DNA from: an uncultured Gemmatimonadales bacterium
GTDB taxonomy: Bacteria; Gemmatimonadota; Gemmatimonadetes; Gemmatimonadales; GWC2-71-9
DNA length: 64,000 nucleotides
Direction of reading: 5' to 3'
Assembly: GCA_947259405.1 (NCBI GenBank)
Contig: CAMYLY010000004.1
Coordinates: 1 to 64,000, forward strand
Under the pieces are notes generated by a model. The model saw only the letters and a list, made by a program, of their open reading frames with translations, had not been told where the DNA came from and did not search any database. Made by a program: the position numbers and the translations under genes. Within the stretch, counting starts at the first letter, position 1. Every line of letters starts with the position of its first letter. This document shows positions 25,611 through 37,563 of the stretch, piece by piece.

Positions 25611-26921
25611 ATGTCAACGCGCTATTCCTCTGACGATTCACGCATGGACCGCCGGCGCTTTGCTCACCTGCTAGCCCTGGGTGGGTCGACGGCGTTCCTT
25701 CCCCGAGCGATTGCCGACTTCCCTGATGTCCCGGACCGACCGCTCCCACCGACGCCAGACGTGCCTGACGAGCAATACTGGACGGATGTACGCGATCAAT
25801 TCTTGGTTCCTCGCAAGCTCGCACCAATGAATGCGGCCAACCTGTGCCCCTCCCCACGCCCCGTCTTGCAGGCGCTCTATGACAACACGCGCTCGATCGA
25901 TGAAGATCCGTCACCGTACAATCGCCGCAAGATGTCCCAAGGGAAGGAGGACACCCGGAGCGTTCTGGCTGACTATCTCCGGGTAAGCCCGGAAGAAATC
26001 GTCATCACCCGCAACACCAGTGAGGCCAACAACCTCGTGTCTAGTGGCCTGGATCTCGGTGAAGGCGATGACGTGGTCATCTTTGCGGATAACCACCCGA
26101 GCAACAACGCGGCCTGGACAGAGAAGGCGCGTCGCTTTGGCTTCCAGGTTCGTGCCGTGAATCCCGTAAGCCCGCATCGGGGTCCGGAGTACTACCTGTC
26201 CGCATTCGCAGACCATCTCTCGACCCGCACGAGGGTGCTGGCGTTCACCCACGTCACCAACTCAGTGGGTGACCTGTTTCCTGCGAAGGCGTTGTGCGCG
26301 CTGGCACGCGATCGCGGCGTCATGACCTTGATCGACGGTGCGCAGTCCTTTGGGGTGCTCGACGTCGATCTGAGTGACATTCAACCTGATTTCTACACCG
26401 GGAGCGCGCACAAATGGCCGTGCGGCCCCAAGGAGGCGGGTGTCTTGTACATCAGCCGCAACGTGCATTCGAGGATTGCGCCGTCCGTCATCAGCCTCTA
26501 CCGCGGCTCGACGGGGATTTCGCGACGGATGGAGGGCATGGGGCAGCGCGACAACCCGGCGATCATGGCCTTTGGCGAAGCGCTGCAATTCCAGATGAAC
26601 GTTGGGATGCGCACCATTGAGACGCGGACACGAGAGCTCACCCAAGCCTTGATCGAAGGGCTGGAAGCGATCGATGGCGTGACGCTCTGGACGCACCCCC
26701 ATCCCGAACGGTCCGCGAGCGTTGTCACGTTTGAGGCAGGATCACTCGATCCCGCGAGGCTCGCGGAGACCCTGTACACCAACGACGGGATCATCGCGGC
26801 CTCTCGCAGTGGTGCCGATCGACCGGGTATCCGGCTGTCACCGCATTTCTACAACCTGTCGGAAGAAATCGACCGCACGGTCGCAACTATCGGGCGATAC
26901 ATGCGCAGCGGATTGCGGTAG
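25611..26921 (+). CDS. Tat-exported class V aminotransferase-fold PLP enzyme
   Basis: A 436-residue PLP-dependent protein starting at ATG 25611, 5 nt after GGAGG. The N-terminus holds a twin-arginine signal (DRRRFAHLLALGGSTAFL). The aminotransferase V core shows TRNTSEANNLV (phosphate cup), TLIDGAQSFGVLDVDL (Asp and Gln for the cofactor) and the Schiff-base Lys in TGSAHKWPCGPK. It resembles isopenicillin-N-epimerase/cysteine-desulfurase-like enzymes; the reaction is not predictable. The 292 bp upstream hold no gene I can support. Convergent with the nuclease gene. Confidence 0.88.
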   Translation: MSTRYSSDDSRMDRRRFAHLLALGGSTAFLPRAIADFPDVPDRPLPPTPDVPDEQYWTDVRDQFLVPRKLAPMNAANLCPSPRPVLQALYDNTRSIDEDPSPYNRRKMSQGKEDTRSVLADYLRVSPEEIVITRNTSEANNLVSSGLDLGEGDDVVIFADNHPSNNAAWTEKARRFGFQVRAVNPVSPHRGPEYYLSAFADHLSTRTRVLAFTHVTNSVGDLFPAKALCALARDRGVMTLIDGAQSFGVLDVDLSDIQPDFYTGSAHKWPCGPKEAGVLYISRNVHSRIAPSVISLYRGSTGISRRMEGMGQRDNPAIMAFGEALQFQMNVGMRTIETRTRELTQALIEGLEAIDGVTLWTHPHPERSASVVTFEAGSLDPARLAETLYTNDGIIAASRSGADRPGIRLSPHFYNLSEEIDRTVATIGRYMRSGLR

Positions 26922-26983
26922 GCACACTGGGCAGCGTTGGCGACCCCGCCTGCACACCCCAGTAACCTGAAGGCTGATCCATC

Positions 26984-27940
26984 TCAGAACGGTCCGGCTA
27001 CCGTTCCTTCGATCTCATCCTGGCAGAGCTCATAGAATTTGCAGTACCGACACTCACTTGTGTCGTCCTTCAACGGGAAGTCGTCCTTCGGTCGTGCGGC
27101 ATTGGTCGACGGGTCCGCAACATACTTCTGCATGGCCGCAATACTGTCACGGATCTCCCGTTGCTCCGCATCGAGTTCGCTCGAGCCCAGGGGCACAGTT
27201 GTCCCAGAACCCTTGAGGAGATATTCCAATCGGCCGACAATGGCATGCGGTTCGAGATCGGCTCTCGACTGGACGTAGAGACCGTACGTGCGCAACTGGA
27301 GTGGGTGAGTGTCGTCCGTCTGCCCGGTCTTCCAATCCACTACGTGATATTCGCCATCGCCCGTGCGGTACAGCAGGTCGGGTTGTGCCCACACGGTGTA
27401 TCCCTCGAAGGTGAAGAACTCCGGGCCGCGGTCGACCTCCTTCACCTCGACAAACGGGGCTTGCAAGGCCTCTCGATAGCTCTCCGACTCCAGGAGATTC
27501 TCCGTGCAGGTGCGTAAGCGGTCCCGAATCCTGTCGATCATGTCCCGAGACGGGCCTGTCCCGTAGTAAAAGTCGTGGAACATGGTGATGCGGTTGGGGC
27601 GACGCTTCCAATCCTTCAACCGTTTGGATTGCGCGTACGCGCGATTCAGCTTGTCGCGCCCCACCTGAAAGAGCTCGTCAGCAGTGAGCGGCGGTTCGTC
27701 GCCGCGCGCACCCTTGATGGCATCGGCGGCCAACTCGTGAATCGCTCCGCCGAGAAACTCGTAGAACGAACTGAGTTTCTTCAGTCGGTACGCAAGGCGT
27801 GCGGTCTCGTCGGCATCGTCATACCAGCCGTTATGGGACCCGTAGTACTGCCAGTAGTACTGCCGAGGACACGAGCGGAAGGTCGATCGGCGCGACTGGG
27901 ACCAGGAGAATTCCGGGTGCTCACGATGTTCGAATACCAT
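26984..27940 (-). CDS. PD-(D/E)XK nuclease-superfamily protein with a Cas4/AddB-like cysteine set
   Basis: A 318-residue protein. The nuclease core is visible as an acidic residue in WAQPDLLYR, then YHVVDWKTGQTDD (D-x-K) and a following Gln (QLRTYGLYV). Four cysteines, one near the N-terminus (SCPRQYYWQY) and three at the C-terminus (CRYCKFYELC), match the Fe-S arrangement of Cas4, AddB and RecB-like nucleases. It stands alone, with no cas, addA or recC genes nearby. Likely a DNA end-processing exonuclease; exact role unknown. Divergent from thiC. Confidence 0.85.
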   Translation of the reverse strand: MVFEHREHPEFSWSQSRRSTFRSCPRQYYWQYYGSHNGWYDDADETARLAYRLKKLSSFYEFLGGAIHELAADAIKGARGDEPPLTADELFQVGRDKLNRAYAQSKRLKDWKRRPNRITMFHDFYYGTGPSRDMIDRIRDRLRTCTENLLESESYREALQAPFVEVKEVDRGPEFFTFEGYTVWAQPDLLYRTGDGEYHVVDWKTGQTDDTHPLQLRTYGLYVQSRADLEPHAIVGRLEYLLKGSGTTVPLGSSELDAEQREIRDSIAAMQKYVADPSTNAARPKDDFPLKDDTSECRYCKFYELCQDEIEGTVAGPF

Positions 27941-27948
27941 TGGAAGAA

Positions 27949-28031
27949 GATGGGACAGCGGGCACAGATGGGACAGAGGGGACAGAACTGCGATCCAATC
28001 CCCACGTTCCGCCCGTCCCTTCCGTCCCCTC
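27949..28031. repeat. G-rich intergenic repeat with inverted arm upstream of thiC
   Basis: The left side contains GGGACAG-type units (around 27954-27985) and the right side the complementary GTCCCTTCCGTCCCCTC. GAGGGGAC at 27976-27983 is complemented by GTCCCCTC at 28024-28031. It resembles the element at 12611-12695 in composition and layout. Confidence 0.45.
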
Positions 28032-28044
28032 AGGTATATTGCCT

Positions 28045-30828
<2,784 letters not shown>

Positions 30829-30829
<1 letters not shown>

Positions 30830-31779
30830 TGCCGACCGGCGGACTCACGAGCCGCCAGATTCGCGATTACCGAGGCCCGAAACAGCCCGTCGACGCCCAT
30901 AAGGCACTCCGCATTTCGTGGGAACGGGAGAGAACGGACACCGGGGTGTACCCCACCCTTACGGTCTTCCTGTCCGGTGCAGAATGCCCATTCACATGCG
31001 TGTTCTGCGACCTCTGGAAACACACATTGGACGTCGAAACACCCCCAGGCGCGATACCCGCTCAACTGAGCAACGTCATTGGCTCGTCGGATCCTCTCCC
31101 GCGCGACGCCGTCATCAAGCTGTACAACGCAAGCAACTTTTTCGACCCACGTGCGGTGCCGCGTGTGGACTACCCGGCCACCGCTCGATTTCTGGACCCG
31201 TTCCAACGCATAGTCGTTGAAAACCATCCGCGATTTGTGGACGAACACTGCGCGCGTTTCGCGGACCTGTTGCGCGGCGAACTGGAGGTCGCGCTCGGGC
31301 TCGAAACAGCACACCCCGACGTTCACTCACGGTTGAACAAGGGTACGGCACTCGTCGATTTCGAACGCGCGTTCGAACGACTGACCAAGGCGGACATTCG
31401 GATACGAGCATTCGTCCTGCTAGGGACCCCGTTCATCCCAGCTGACGATTCTGTCGAGTGGACCGTGACGTCGGCAAGTTATGCGATCGAGCGCGGTGCT
31501 AAGCACGTATCGATCATTCCAACGCGGGCGGGGAACGGCACCCTGGAGGTGCTCGCTGAAGCGGGCGACTGGGCATCGCCTACCCTCGCCGATCTCGAAC
31601 GCGCAGCCGTGGCCTGCATGCCGCTGCCCGCGGTCGTTACGGTCGACCTATGGGATGCCGCGCAGTTGTCCTCGTGCGGCTGCTCCAGTGAACGGATCGC
31701 ACGCCTCACCCTGATGAATCTGCACGGGACCTGGGAGCCCCCCATTCCGTGCCCGGCGTGCGGGGGGAGCGCAGCATGA
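30829..31779 (+). CDS. Radical SAM enzyme of unknown substrate
   Basis: A 316-residue protein with the cluster motif AECPFTCVFCDLWKH (CX3CX2C) near residue 50. The strand/loop pattern (VIKLYNASNFFDP, VALGLETAHPDV, RAFVLLGTPFI) suits the radical SAM barrel of the Elp3 / archaeosine-synthase-related branch (TIGR01210-like resemblance, from memory). The tail has four to five cysteines (SSCGCSSER and CPACGG), likely a zinc or auxiliary site. ATG 30829 overlaps the previous stop by one base; its own stop overlaps the next ATG. No thiamine-pathway radical SAM (ThiH) features are seen. Confidence 0.85.
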
Positions 31780-33329
31780 GAGTCGCGATCGTCGGGTCGG
31801 GATTCGCAGGTTCTATTCTCGCCCGTATTCTCCTCACGCAGGGTCACGATGTCACGCTGATCGAGCGCGGCGCCCATCCGCGGTTTGCCATCGGCGAGTC
31901 GTCCACGCCACTGGCCGCAATCTGTCTGGAGCGGTTGTCAGATCGCTACGGCATGCCAGATCTGCGGGACCTCGCGGCGTACGGACGATGGACCGACGCG
32001 ATGCCCAACGTGCGACGAGGGCTCAAGCGTGGATTCACCTTCTTCGGCCACGAACACGGTCGGCCTTACACCAACACGATGCAAAACGCGAAGCGTCTCC
32101 TCGTGGCAGCCAGCCCCCACGACAGCATTGCGGACGCGCACTGGCTTCGAGCCGACGTCGATCATCACCTCGCCACCCGCGCGACCGAAGCGGGGGTTAA
32201 CCTGCAAGACCGGACGCGCATCGACACGGTGGATATCGGTGCGACGGCGAAGCTCACCGGCGTCCGTGAGGGCAAACCAGTCACGGTCGATGCCGACTTC
32301 GCGGTGGATGCCACTGGCAGTAACGCCCTATTCGCAACGCAACTCGGAATCCCGCCGGCGCATCGCCTGACGGACCTCAGCACGGCACTCGTATTCGCGC
32401 ATTTTGAGAACGTACGACCATTCGCGGAAGTAGCAGGACGCGAGACATCGATGCCGAAAGGACCGTACGAGGACGACCGTGCAGCCGTGCACCACCTGCT
32501 GGAGGAAGGGTGGATGTATCAGCTGCCGTTTGATCATGGGGTCACGAGCGCCGGGTTCGTGATCGAACGTGGCCCGCAGTGGACGAAGCAAGAGGCCATC
32601 AACCCACAGCAACTGTGGGCCGAGCTGCTCGAAGCGTATCCATCCATCGCCGACCAGTTCGCGGACGCGAACGCCGTGACCCAATTGCGTGTGGTTCCGA
32701 GGCTCCAACATGCCGTCGCCTCGGCCACCGGCCCCAAGTGGGCCCTCCTACCCCAGGCCTTCGCATTCTGGTCACCCATGTTCTCAACTGGTATCGCCTG
32801 GTCGCTCGTGGCCGTCGAGCGATTGGCAATGGCCTTCGAATCTCCGGCGTCGCTGAACACGAACCTCGCGCGGTATGAAGGGCTTCTGCGAGACGAAGCT
32901 CGATACCTCGAACAGTTGATTGCCGGCTCCTACGCCACCCGCAGGGATTTCGATATGTTCGCCGAGTACGCGATGTTGTATTTCGCGGCCGCCAGTTTCG
33001 CGGAAGCCTCGCAGCGCTTGTTGGATTTCAACGCGGCCGGCGACGCATGGTGTTGGGATGGGTTTCTTGGAGCGAGAGATCCAGTGCTGACCGGCCTCGT
33101 CGAGTCAACGTCGGCCCTCGTGCGGTCGCAAGGCGTTGCAGATCCGGCGAAGTTCGCGCGCTCCATCGGGAGCGCAATCGCCAGTCGAAATCTCGCCGGC
33201 CTCGCCAATCCTGGCCGAAATCGGCTCTATCCCGTCGATCTCGATGCTCTAGTGGAAAAAGCGGATCTCCTCGGCCTGACGACCGACGAGATCCGCTCAC
33301 AGCTCCCCCGGCTTCGCGGGATGAACTGA
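31776..33329 (+). CDS. Flavin-dependent halogenase-like FAD monooxygenase
   Basis: A 517-residue flavoprotein. The Rossmann motif VAIVGSGFAGSILARIL and the halogenase-family GESSTP element are at the N-terminus. A Lys in RRGLKRGFTFF sits where the catalytic Lys of tryptophan halogenases is expected. The WxWxIP hallmark is altered to GWMYQLP (~residue 247), and FWSPMFSTGIAWSLVAVERL is the FAD-binding C-terminal part. It may be a halogenase or a related oxygenase. The ATG overlaps the radical SAM stop (ATGA), completing a four-gene overlapping operon. Confidence 0.82.
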   Translation: MRVAIVGSGFAGSILARILLTQGHDVTLIERGAHPRFAIGESSTPLAAICLERLSDRYGMPDLRDLAAYGRWTDAMPNVRRGLKRGFTFFGHEHGRPYTNTMQNAKRLLVAASPHDSIADAHWLRADVDHHLATRATEAGVNLQDRTRIDTVDIGATAKLTGVREGKPVTVDADFAVDATGSNALFATQLGIPPAHRLTDLSTALVFAHFENVRPFAEVAGRETSMPKGPYEDDRAAVHHLLEEGWMYQLPFDHGVTSAGFVIERGPQWTKQEAINPQQLWAELLEAYPSIADQFADANAVTQLRVVPRLQHAVASATGPKWALLPQAFAFWSPMFSTGIAWSLVAVERLAMAFESPASLNTNLARYEGLLRDEARYLEQLIAGSYATRRDFDMFAEYAMLYFAAASFAEASQRLLDFNAAGDAWCWDGFLGARDPVLTGLVESTSALVRSQGVADPAKFARSIGSAIASRNLAGLANPGRNRLYPVDLDALVEKADLLGLTTDEIRSQLPRLRGMN

Positions 33330-33330
33330 A

Positions 33331-33660
33331 TCAGTCCGCCGACATCCCCCCGAGCACGGCCCCGATCATCAACGGGATGATGCTCATCGTGCCCAGAACC
33401 ACGCCTCCCAATCCGGCAAGCGCGCCCCACAACGGCCCGATCAATGGAATCCACCCGACCAGCCCGGTGAGAATCGTCGCGAGGAACCAAAACAAGGCCC
33501 CGGGCAGCAGTGCCGCCCACACGGCGGGCCACACGCCCCCTGCCTTGCGTCCGCCGACGTACCCGGCGATGAGGCTTCCGATGACCGGCAGCCAGAAGAG
33601 CACGGCCGACAAACCGACCATCCAACCCATTGCACTGAAAATGCTGCCACGCCTCGACAT
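33331..33660 (-). CDS. Small polytopic membrane protein
   Basis: About 109 residues from ATG 33660, preceded by CGGGAG at proper spacing (longer frames to 33696 and 33732 lack a better site). Three hydrophobic segments (GWMVGLSAVLFWLPVIGSLI; AVWAALLPGALFWFLATILTGLV; GALAGLGGVVLGTMSIIPLMI) with GYVGGRKAGG between the first two. No enzymatic residues. Convergent with the halogenase-like gene, one base apart, so the two share 3' regions. Function unknown. Confidence 0.7.
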   Translation of the reverse strand: MSRRGSIFSAMGWMVGLSAVLFWLPVIGSLIAGYVGGRKAGGVWPAVWAALLPGALFWFLATILTGLVGWIPLIGPLWGALAGLGGVVLGTMSIIPLMIGAVLGGMSAD

Positions 33661-33997
33661 AGACGGACTCCCGCTCGTTCGTGTAAGGAAGCTCATGATG
33701 ACCGTACGTCCCGACAACTCAGCGTGTTTCACCTACCTATTAGCACGAGCTAACCATATGTTATAGCACAACATACAGTCGAGGACGTGCATGATGAGAG
33801 TGGCCGTGTTGATCGCCTGGACGACGGCGTTGACGCCTGCGATTGCTTCGAGCGCAGGCTGCCCCGCCGATCGTGATCGACGGACTCGCGGCGCTCGTCG
33901 TCCAAGGACCCGTTCCACAAAGCATTTTGGAACCGGAGTGAGGCGGTGTGACGGTCGGCCAGTTGTGCACCCGCCCGACCGCCCACCGCCCAACCGC
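33661..33997. other. Gene-free stretch with two inverted repeats
   Basis: No credible gene is seen. TTAGC(ACGA)GCTAA at 33740-33753 and TATGTT(N7)AACATA at 33757-33775 lie side by side in a locally A/T-rich patch, 80-115 bp upstream of the small membrane protein. The second contains ATGT-N9-ACAT, close to PadR-type operators (ATGT-N8-ACAT). The rest, towards 33997, is GC-rich with CCGCCC repeats ahead of the sortilin-like gene's stop. Short open frames here have no domain or codon character. Confidence 0.45.
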
Positions 33998-36900
33998 CTA
34001 AAAAACCACCCGCATCCCTTTCGCCTGCAGCATCGCGTTGAACTCCTCGAGTCTCGGGCCCAGGAGTGGTTCCAGTTCCGCGCGATACTCCATCAACCGG
34101 CCCCGCAACACCTGGTGCACCTCACCCATCTGATCGGTTGGCGGGAAATCTGCCGTGCTCATCGCTCCAGCCAGATACCGTAGCCTTCCTGCGAGCATGG
34201 TCGGATACCTGACGCCATCTTGTCCGGTACCGGTCGTGGTCATGCGCACGAGCTTCTGCTCGACCACGATGAGGTCTTCGTCCAGCGCCGCTGCTGACGC
34301 GATGATATCATCGAAGTCGTCCTGGTCTTCAAAGACCGGCATCATATCGTACAGCTGACGACGGACCCACTCGACGCGATTGATGAGCCGGGCGGCTTCC
34401 ACATAATCTTCCCGCACCGACGAAACGGCAGCCACCTGCGCCTGGATATCGGCCAGTGAGCCTTCGGAGTTGGGGTCCTTTCGTACCTCGAGCTGCTGTG
34501 ACATCGATTGACCGTCAACCTCGAGTGTGACCGTGTAGGTCCCTGGCGGCATCACGATCGAAATCCCGCCACCGCCCGAACGCCAACCGTCATCGCCGAG
34601 GTCCACCCAGTCCGCGTACAGCGGCTTCGTCCGCATACGTATCTGGCCGACCGATTGGTCCCCAAAGCTCCACCACACGCGGTTGATCCCGACGTTCCGC
34701 GAACCGTCGAACGTGCGGACCCGCGTACCACCGGCATCGGCAATACGAATCCGCACGTTCCCGGATGGAACCGCACCCAGCCAATAGTTGATCGATGCCC
34801 CGTTCGGTGGGTTCCGTCCGCTGGAGGGGTCGTTCGGCGTGGCCTGCGCGCTGGTCCGCGACCTGAACCGATAGGCAGGGCGAGGCTCGAACAAATGCGC
34901 GCGCGACGCCACGACTACGTCGGTGAGCTGTTGCAGCGGACTCAGATCGTCCAGAATCCAAAAGCCGCGGCCATACGTACCCACCACCAGGTCGTTGAAG
35001 TGTTCCTGTACCCATAAGCCGTACATCGGAGCGGATGGCAAATTCGTCATCAAGGACTGCCAATTGCCGCCGTCGTCGAACGAGACGTACAGCGTATTCT
35101 CGGTCCCGAGGTACAGCAGTCCCGGACGGACCGGATCCTCCAGGAGATACCGCGCATAGCTGAGCGGACTATCCCCAATGCCGTTGACGATTTTCGTCCA
35201 GCGCTGCCCAAAGTTTTCTGTCTTGTACACGTGGGGTTCGAAATCGCCCTGGTTGTGGGCTTCCATCGTGAGATACGCCTTGCCGGCACTCCAGCGTGAC
35301 GCGTCAATCGAGCGAACCACGCCATCGGCCGGGAGATCCGGCATGTTGTCGGTAACATCGGTCCACGTGGTCCCGTTGTCCCGACTTACATGCACCAGGC
35401 CATCATTCGAACCGGCCCACAGCACACCTGCCTGGGCGGGAGACTCATCAAAGGCGTAGATCACGCAACAGTATTCAACACCGATGTTGTCGGGCGTCAG
35501 ACCACCCGAGATCCCCTGCCTCGCTTTGTTGTTCGTGGTGAGGTCCGGGCTGATAACTTCCCAGCTTTGCCCGCCGTTGGTAGTCCGGTGCACGTGTTGA
35601 CTCGTCACATACACCGTTGTGTTGTCGTGTGGCGAGATCAGCAGTGGGAAGGTCCACTGAAACCGGAAGCGGAGATCCTCTGCCGGCCACCCACCGGTGT
35701 TCTCTGGCCACACCTCGACCTGGCGGAACTGCCGGTTGCGCGCGTTGTAGCGCACCACAATGCCCCCGCGTGCGCCGGATCCCGACGCGCTCGACCACAC
35801 GACGGCCGGATCGGTCGGATCCGGCGTGGCGAACCCACTCTCGCCTCCGCCGACACTGAACCACTCCCCGCGTGGGATGCCGCCACCCGCGACGGTGTTG
35901 CTCGGACCGCGGAACGATGGCCCGTCTTGCCGATTGCCCATCACGTTGTACGGGATCGCGTTGTCCGCCGTCACGTGGTACATCTGCGCCGCCGGGAGCT
36001 GCGTGCGGTGCCACGTATAGCCGCGATTGATACTCACTGAGACACCCTGGTCGTTCCCTACCACCATGCGATCGCCGTTGGTGGGATCGATCCAGAGATC
36101 GTGATAGTCGCCGCCTGGACGTCCGCGTCCCGCTTGCGGTTGACCAGTTCGGCCGCCGTCGATTGATCTGGTGAGCTGCGACGTTAAGAAGAACGCTTCG
36201 TCGGGGTCGTCGGGGAACACGACGCAGTTGTTGTAGTAGCCCGTGCGGCCGCCGAAGTTGCGATCGTGCGTCATCAGCCGCCACGTCTCGCCCCCATCGT
36301 CCGACCGCCACAACTCTCCACTTTCCGTTTCTTGCCCATGCCAGGGCACGCCATCCCCCGTCTCGATGAGGGCGTATACCCGATCCGAGTTGGCTGGCGT
36401 CATGCAGATGTCGACCTTGCCGACCGGTAGGACGGGAAGCCCGTTGCCCTCGAGCTTGGTCCACGTACCGCCAGCGTCGCGCGACATGTAGATCCCGCTG
36501 CCTGGTCCGCCGCTCTCTCGACCCCACGTGTTGAAGACCACCGTCCACATGCCGGCGAAGAGGATGTGGGGGTTATTCGGGTCCATGACGACGCTAGACG
36601 CTCCCGTGTTTTCGTCGACGAACAACACGTGCTCCCAGGTGTTCCCGCCATCCATGGTGCGGTGCACGCCTCGCTCACGCTGCGGGCCATGCACATGTCC
36701 CAACGCTCCCACATAGACGATGTCAGGATTCGTTGGATGGATCACGATCGACGACGTCCGACTCGGGAATTGCAGACCGGCGCGCTGCCAGGTCTTGCCA
36801 GCGTCCGTGGATTTGTAGATGCCGGTGCCGATGGATACGTTCGAGCGAATGTGCGGCTCACCCGTGCCGGCCCATACAATGGACGGTTCGCTTCGCGACA

Positions 36901-37174
36901 CTGCGAGCGCGCCGATGGCGTGATCCTCGTAGCCGTCGAAAATCGGTTCCCAATACTCGCCGCCGTCGACCGACTTCCAAATGCCTCCCGCCGCCGCCCC
37001 GGCGTAATACGTCAGCAGATCCCCCGGAACGCCCGTCACCGCAGCAATGCGATTACCAACCGGGCCGATATGTCGGAACTCCAGATCGCTGAGTTGATCC
37101 AGTGTGACCTGCTGCGCCACGAGAAGGCTCGGGACCAGAGCCATCGCAAACAGAACGCGGACGACCTTTGACAT
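33998..37174 (-). CDS. Secreted sortilin/VPS10-like BNR-repeat protein (paralogue 1)
   Basis: A 1,058-residue exported protein. A signal peptide (VVRVLFAMALVPSLLVAQQ) precedes tandem Asp-box/BNR repeats forming a large beta-propeller (SVDGGEYWEP, STDAGKTWQR, SRDAGGTWTK, SDDGGETWRL, SRDNGTTWTD). After ~750 follow an FlgD-like beta-sandwich (VRIRIADAGGTRVRTF) and a helical tail (~930-1058). Such proteins are widespread in Gemmatimonadota and Bacteroidota and are annotated as glycosyl-hydrolase/VPS10-like, with uncertain activity. The paralogue at 40284 shares order and many exact motifs. Confidence 0.88.
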   Translation of the reverse strand: MSKVVRVLFAMALVPSLLVAQQVTLDQLSDLEFRHIGPVGNRIAAVTGVPGDLLTYYAGAAAGGIWKSVDGGEYWEPIFDGYEDHAIGALAVSRSEPSIVWAGTGEPHIRSNVSIGTGIYKSTDAGKTWQRAGLQFPSRTSSIVIHPTNPDIVYVGALGHVHGPQRERGVHRTMDGGNTWEHVLFVDENTGASSVVMDPNNPHILFAGMWTVVFNTWGRESGGPGSGIYMSRDAGGTWTKLEGNGLPVLPVGKVDICMTPANSDRVYALIETGDGVPWHGQETESGELWRSDDGGETWRLMTHDRNFGGRTGYYNNCVVFPDDPDEAFFLTSQLTRSIDGGRTGQPQAGRGRPGGDYHDLWIDPTNGDRMVVGNDQGVSVSINRGYTWHRTQLPAAQMYHVTADNAIPYNVMGNRQDGPSFRGPSNTVAGGGIPRGEWFSVGGGESGFATPDPTDPAVVWSSASGSGARGGIVVRYNARNRQFRQVEVWPENTGGWPAEDLRFRFQWTFPLLISPHDNTTVYVTSQHVHRTTNGGQSWEVISPDLTTNNKARQGISGGLTPDNIGVEYCCVIYAFDESPAQAGVLWAGSNDGLVHVSRDNGTTWTDVTDNMPDLPADGVVRSIDASRWSAGKAYLTMEAHNQGDFEPHVYKTENFGQRWTKIVNGIGDSPLSYARYLLEDPVRPGLLYLGTENTLYVSFDDGGNWQSLMTNLPSAPMYGLWVQEHFNDLVVGTYGRGFWILDDLSPLQQLTDVVVASRAHLFEPRPAYRFRSRTSAQATPNDPSSGRNPPNGASINYWLGAVPSGNVRIRIADAGGTRVRTFDGSRNVGINRVWWSFGDQSVGQIRMRTKPLYADWVDLGDDGWRSGGGGISIVMPPGTYTVTLEVDGQSMSQQLEVRKDPNSEGSLADIQAQVAAVSSVREDYVEAARLINRVEWVRRQLYDMMPVFEDQDDFDDIIASAAALDEDLIVVEQKLVRMTTTGTGQDGVRYPTMLAGRLRYLAGAMSTADFPPTDQMGEVHQVLRGRLMEYRAELEPLLGPRLEEFNAMLQAKGMRVVF

Positions 37175-37262
37175 GACGTGGTCTCCTACGTGTGAGTTGA
37201 GGTGTTTCGGGAGGGTCTGCTACTGGAAATACCGCTCAGGGCCAGTGGCGGCAAGCAGCGCC

Positions 37263-37550
37263 CTAGACGCCTTCGACGACAATCATCTCGGAGGTGGCAG
37301 TCTCCTGTCGGAGTGCCTTGGCTGGTGCGTATTCCGCGGATGCCCACCACGCCTTTGCGCGAGCGGCGTCAGGGAATTCGACCACGACGACGCGCTTGGG
37401 CTCCCACTCACCTTCCAGGATTTCGGTGGCGCCCCCTCGAACGATGTACCGGCCTCCAAACGCCGACACCGTCGGGGCCGCTAGCCCTTTGTAGTCTTCG
37501 TACCGCCCCGGATCGTTGACGTCCACGTTCACAATCACGTACGCTGCCAT
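37263..37550 (-). CDS. DUF1330 protein
   Basis: A 95-residue dimeric alpha-beta barrel-type protein: AYVIVNVDVNDPGRYEDY start, GGRYIVRGGATEILEGEW middle, VVVEFPDAARAKAWWASAEY end, all typical of DUF1330. Biochemical role is unknown. It lies 13 nt after the glycosyltransferase gene on the same strand. Confidence 0.92.
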   Translation of the reverse strand: MAAYVIVNVDVNDPGRYEDYKGLAAPTVSAFGGRYIVRGGATEILEGEWEPKRVVVVEFPDAARAKAWWASAEYAPAKALRQETATSEMIVVEGV

Positions 37551-37563
37551 ACATCCTCCCCGT

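Noticed and set aside
33740-33753. TTAGCAC-GAGCTAA as a CIRCE heat-shock element
   Set aside because: CIRCE needs 9-bp arms (TTAGCACTC/GAGTGCTAA) and a 9-bp spacer; here arms are 5 bp and the neighbour is not a chaperone gene.
33791-34183. Plus-strand small secreted protein starting MMRVAVLIAW
   Set aside because: Only the first ~20 residues look like a signal; the rest is Arg/Pro-rich noise running into the antisense of the sortilin-like gene.
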